Source: Candidatus Cloacimonadota bacterium (GTDB lineage Bacteria; Cloacimonadota; Cloacimonadia; Cloacimonadales; Cloacimonadaceae). From it: DNA of 45,156 nucleotides. The position numbers and the translations under genes are program-made. Shown here piece after piece: positions 42,549 to 45,156 of the stretch. The stretch spans positions 1 through 45,156 of the forward strand of contig JAJBAW010000021.1 of assembly GCA_020532545.1 (NCBI GenBank). The letters are read 5' to 3'. How positions within the stretch are numbered: the first letter of the stretch is position 1; each line of letters begins with the position of its first letter. The notes beneath the pieces are model-generated. The model saw only the letters and a list, made by a program, of their open reading frames with translations. It did no database searches and was not told where the DNA came from.

Positions 42549-43097
42549 ATGATTCTCTTGCTTGATAGTACTGTGATGATGAACTGTATAGACAGGTGCA
42601 AAACAGTGGATCTAATAAAAAAATTGGCTGAGTATCCATATGACATTGAGATCGTTAATACGGTTTACGAAGAATACGTGAACGGGGCTAAGAAGTACCC
42701 TCAGAGATGTAACCTGGAGCGTTTTAACGAACACATTGGTGCTGCGATTAAAGTTATTGATGATAGTCTGTTACCCATAACTCATATTGCACAACTCATG
42801 GCTTTGGATGCTGGAGAACTATTCTCAGCGACCTACTTGCTGGAATACCCTGCGGACAGGGTGTTATGCACAGACGATAAAGCTACGCACAAAGCTTTGC
42901 AGAAATTAGGGGTGAAATGTCTGTGGACCGCAAACCTGTTGCAATTGCTCCACCAAAGGAATCCTTGTTTATTGGAAGCTGCACAGCTTATCAGTTGCTT
43001 TGAAGAAATGAAGCAAAATGGTTTTTTTGGCATTCCAACAACAGACATCAATCTTGAATTACATATTGATATCCAAAACTACATTATAGGAGACTAA
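42549..43097 (+). CDS. PIN-like domain protein, putative toxin nuclease
   Basis: A 182-residue protein with a PIN-type acidic pattern: MILLLDSTVMMNCIDRCK (first Asp), NTVYEEYV (Glu), LDAGELFSATYLLEY (Asp/Glu) and CTDDKATHKALQKLGVKCLW (Asp pair). These residues match the four metal ligands of PIN RNases. A C-terminal helical extension of about 50 residues follows. It sits between the XRE-ImmA gene and a DUF2188 gene with only a few bases between, which suggests a three-gene toxin-antitoxin-like module. The target RNA is unknown. Confidence 0.72.
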   Translation: MILLLDSTVMMNCIDRCKTVDLIKKLAEYPYDIEIVNTVYEEYVNGAKKYPQRCNLERFNEHIGAAIKVIDDSLLPITHIAQLMALDAGELFSATYLLEYPADRVLCTDDKATHKALQKLGVKCLWTANLLQLLHQRNPCLLEAAQLISCFEEMKQNGFFGIPTTDINLELHIDIQNYIIGD

Positions 43098-43098
43098 C

Positions 43099-43329
43099 AT
43101 GGCTTACAAGGAATATCACGTCACTAAAAATACATCCGTATGGAAAGTTAAAGAAGCAAATGCAGAGAGAGCGGTAAAAATCTTTGAAACGAAGCAGGGT
43201 GCTCTGCATTATGGCAGAGCTTTAGCTCAGAACCAAAAGGCTGAATTGGTAATCCACAAAGCAGACGGGAAAATACAGGATAAAAGATCATTTGGTAATG
43301 ATCCTTGTCCACCGAAAGATAAGAAATAG
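43099..43329 (+). CDS. DUF2188 family small protein
   Basis: A 76-residue protein starting MAYKEYHVTKNTSVWKVKEA. The DUF2188 pattern is visible: W-x-V-x-x-x-xAxR, F-x-TKxxAxxxGRxLAxxxxxELVIHxxDGxIxxxxSFGxDPxPPxD. It is often found in mobile regions, with unknown function. It begins one base after the PIN stop and ends the module. Confidence 0.85.
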   Translation: MAYKEYHVTKNTSVWKVKEANAERAVKIFETKQGALHYGRALAQNQKAELVIHKADGKIQDKRSFGNDPCPPKDKK

Positions 43330-43519
43330 AATTTGCGCCATTCTATAAGATGACCTGGTCATAACCGAGATAAAAGCCTATATTTCTCGGTTATACCCCC
43401 ATAATATGGCATTTATGGGCCTTCTGAATAACTGTTTAAGCTCTCAATTTTGGCTAAGAGAATCAGATGTGCGAAGCATAGCTCAGCGATTTTTCGCAGA
43501 AACGGCGTTCTGCGCTACG

Positions 43520-43545
43520 AAAAAAGGGCGTAACAATGTACGCCC
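43520..43545 (-). terminator. rpoD transcription terminator
   Basis: On the minus strand GGGCGTA (complement of 43539-43545), loop CATTGT, TACGCCC (complement of 43526-43532), then TTTTTT. It lies just past the rpoD stop at 43568. Confidence 0.88.
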
Positions 43546-43567
43546 TATACCTGTAATTAATCGTCAG

Positions 43568-45156
43568 CTATTTCACATGAAAATTATCCAAGAACTGCTG
43601 CAAGATCACAGCCCGGCTGGGGTGACGCAGTTTTTTGAGCGCTTTATCCTCGATCTGTCTTATTCGTTCACGGGTGACCTGGAAGATATTGCCCACTTCC
43701 TCCAAAGTACGGTGATAGCCGTCATCGATGCCAAAGCGGAGGCGGATCACTCTTTCCTCACGGGTGGTGAGGGTCTTGAGCACTTCATCCACCTGCTTTT
43801 TGAGCAGGCTGCGTTCGGCCAGGCGTTCCGGAGAGATGATGGTGCGGTCTTCGATGAAGTCGCCCAAAAGGCTATCTTCGTTATCATGGCCGATGGGTTT
43901 GTCCAGCGAAACCGGTTCTTTGGAGATGGAAAGGATGTTTTTCACCTTTTCCACGGGCATATCCAGGACTTCGGAGATCTCTTCCGGATAGGCATCGCGT
44001 CCCAGCTTTTGCATGAGGCGTCTGGAGGTGCGGTTGATCTTGTTGATGGATTCGATCATGTGCACGGGGATGCGGATGGTGCGGGCCTGGTCCGCAATGG
44101 CGCGTGTGATGGCCTGACGGATCCACCAGGTGGCGTAGGTACTGAATTTATAGCCCTTGCGATAGTCGTATTTTTCCACAGCGCGCATGAGTCCGGTATT
44201 CCCTTCCTGAATGAGGTCGAGGAATTCCAGACCGCGGTTGTTATAGCGTTTAGCGATCGAGATTACCAGGCGCACGTTGGCTTCGATCATCTCGTTCTGG
44301 GCTTTTTCCTTGTTGCGTTCGGCGCGGTCGATCTCACGCAGCAGGAAGACCAGTTCATTGCCGGTCATCTTGGTTTCCAGCTCTACGCGGCGGATCTTGC
44401 GGCGGGCGTTTTTGATCTTGCGCAGGGTTTCCACGAAGACATTGGGGTCCATACCGGTTTCGGCTTTTACTTCTTCAAAGTCTTTGTCGCTTTTCTTGGC
44501 GCGGCGGCCGTAGGTGCAGATTTCATCGATGGTATAGCGCTTGATGCGGGTGAGCTCATTGATGGATTTATAGCTTTCCTCGATCCTTTCCACCAGGCTG
44601 CGGATGCGATAAACCATGCGTTTGATGAGTTTATCGTTGTAGGCCAGGCTCATAAAAGAGCCCACCAGGTGCTCGCGCAGGGCATCGATTTCTTCCTGGC
44701 GGCTGGCGGTGCCGGTATCATCAAAATCGCAATTGTCTAAGATACCACCGATTTTATCCAGGGTTTCATCGCTTTCTTTGAGGATTTCTTTGAAACGATC
44801 GATGAGCTTAACATCCTGATTTTTATCGATCCAGGTGCCGATATCGACCTTGAAGATCTGATCCAGGCGTACCCGGCGTTCCCGATAGCGATGCAGGAAG
44901 TTATACATTTCGCGCAGGGTGGAGCCGGCCTGGAAGACGTTTTGATTGATCATCTTCTGATAGGTTTCGATCTTTTTGGCTACGCGCACCTCGCCCTCGC
45001 GATCCAAAAGAGGGACTCTGCCCATCTCACGCAAATACATGCGCACAGGATCGTCGTAAAAGCGCTTGGTTTTGAATTTCTTGGGAGCGGTGGGCTTGCG
45101 AACGGCCGCTCCGCCTTTGGTAATCCGCTTTTCTGTTTCGTCTATGATCTCGATCC
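43568..45156 (-). CDS. rpoD: Housekeeping RNA polymerase sigma factor RpoD, 5' end outside the window
   Basis: The frame is open from the window end; the visible 528 residues include a lysine-rich N-terminal segment. Region 1.2 is [17 protein letters not shown]; a non-conserved region follows. Regions 2.1-2.4 include the [40 protein letters not shown] and [18 protein letters not shown] blocks. Region 3 runs from [20 protein letters not shown], and region 4 contains [20 protein letters not shown] then [12 protein letters not shown]. This is a primary (group 1) sigma factor. A GTG at 45046 inside region 1.2 is not the real start. A large plus-strand ORF at 43406-44740 is its antisense shadow. 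Confidence 0.96.
   Translation of the reverse strand, partial: IEIIDETEKRITKGGAAVRKPTAPKKFKTKRFYDDPVRMYLREMGRVPLLDREGEVRVAKKIETYQKMINQNVFQAGSTLREMYNFLHRYRERRVRLDQIFKVDIGTWIDKNQDVKLIDRFKEILKESDETLDKIGGILDNCDFDDTGTASRQEEIDALREHLVGSFMSLAYNDKLIKRMVYRIRSLVERIEESYKSINELTRIKRYTIDEICTYGRRAKKSDKDFEEVKAETGMDPNVFVETLRKIKNARRKIRRVELETKMTGNELVFLLREIDRAERNKEKAQNEMIEANVRLVISIAKRYNNRGLEFLDLIQEGNTGLMRAVEKYDYRKGYKFSTYATWWIRQAITRAIADQARTIRIPVHMIESINKINRTSRRLMQKLGRDAYPEEISEVLDMPVEKVKNILSISKEPVSLDKPIGHDNEDSLLGDFIEDRTIISPERLAERSLLKKQVDEVLKTLTTREERVIRLRFGIDDGYHRTLEEVGNIFQVTRERIRQIEDKALKKLRHPSRAVILQQFLDNFHVK

Noticed and set aside
43406-44740. A 444-codon plus-strand ORF
   Set aside because: It lies antisense to rpoD and crosses its terminator; the rpoD motifs are unmistakable.
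1-45156. CRISPR arrays, tRNA and rRNA genes
   Set aside because: I looked for regularly spaced direct repeats, tRNA-like cloverleafs and rRNA signatures and saw none.

Overview
The window looks like chromosomal DNA from a Gram-negative bacterium of the Fibrobacterota-Chlorobi-Bacteroidota (FCB) side of the tree. Candidatus Cloacimonadota is my best guess. The reasons are lipoproteins and a LolC/E-type permease, two secreted LamG proteins with the C-terminal YPNPFNPS-type sorting domain, strong AAGGAG ribosome binding sites, and intergenic spacers carrying dispersed hairpin repeats. The taxonomic assignment is inference; no rRNA or tRNA gene was seen.

Layout. 1-6800 (mostly minus strand): the start of a secreted beta-propeller protein, then a lolC/E-like permease - ferritin-like - rarA operon, then two paralogous secreted LamG proteins, each with its own terminator. 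7000-9080 (plus): an ECF sigma factor, a zinc-finger anti-sigma factor and two small periplasmic Spy/CnrX-like proteins, closed by a terminator. 9600-12660 (plus): a DUF47/PhoU-like protein, a PiT phosphate transporter and an AEC-family transporter, in tight succession. 12700-22050 is accessory DNA: an ATPase with a DUF234-type nuclease-like tail, a long gene-poor stretch, a HicB/HicA-like pair whose HicA lacks the usual histidine, a decayed defence cluster (RhuM gene, a frameshifted HTH gene and a truncated SNF2 helicase N-terminus), a C39-like peptidase, and a minus-strand operon of a PARG-type macrodomain protein, NadR and PnuC.

The most interesting part is 22353-36854, a single minus-strand operon of ten tightly packed genes. 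In transcription order it encodes: a zinc-ribbon beta-propeller protein, a membrane-anchored vWA protein, a three-TM protein, a 1136-residue tubulin/FtsZ-like GTPase, a zinc-ribbon Hsp70/actin-like ATPase, two related lipoprotein-TM proteins, a coiled-coil protein with a GrpE-like tail, a MotA/ExbB/ZorA-like channel protein with a long coiled coil, and a MotB/OmpA/ZorB-like protein. This combines a tubulin-fold and an actin-fold NTPase with an ion-driven stator-like motor and envelope sensors. It appears to extend the predicted FtsZ-like membrane-remodelling system described from comparative genomics (Makarova and Koonin, 2010, recalled from memory), which includes a vWA protein and OmpA-family proteins. 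The Hsp70/GrpE pair and the Zorya-like motor look like additions, and I know of no experimental function.

37600-45156: long perfect hairpins, a large multi-domain DUF2135-type lipoprotein, a small lipoprotein, a plus-strand XRE-ImmA / PIN / DUF2188 module with its own promoter and palindrome, and finally the housekeeping sigma factor gene rpoD on the minus strand, running off the window end and closed by a clear terminator.
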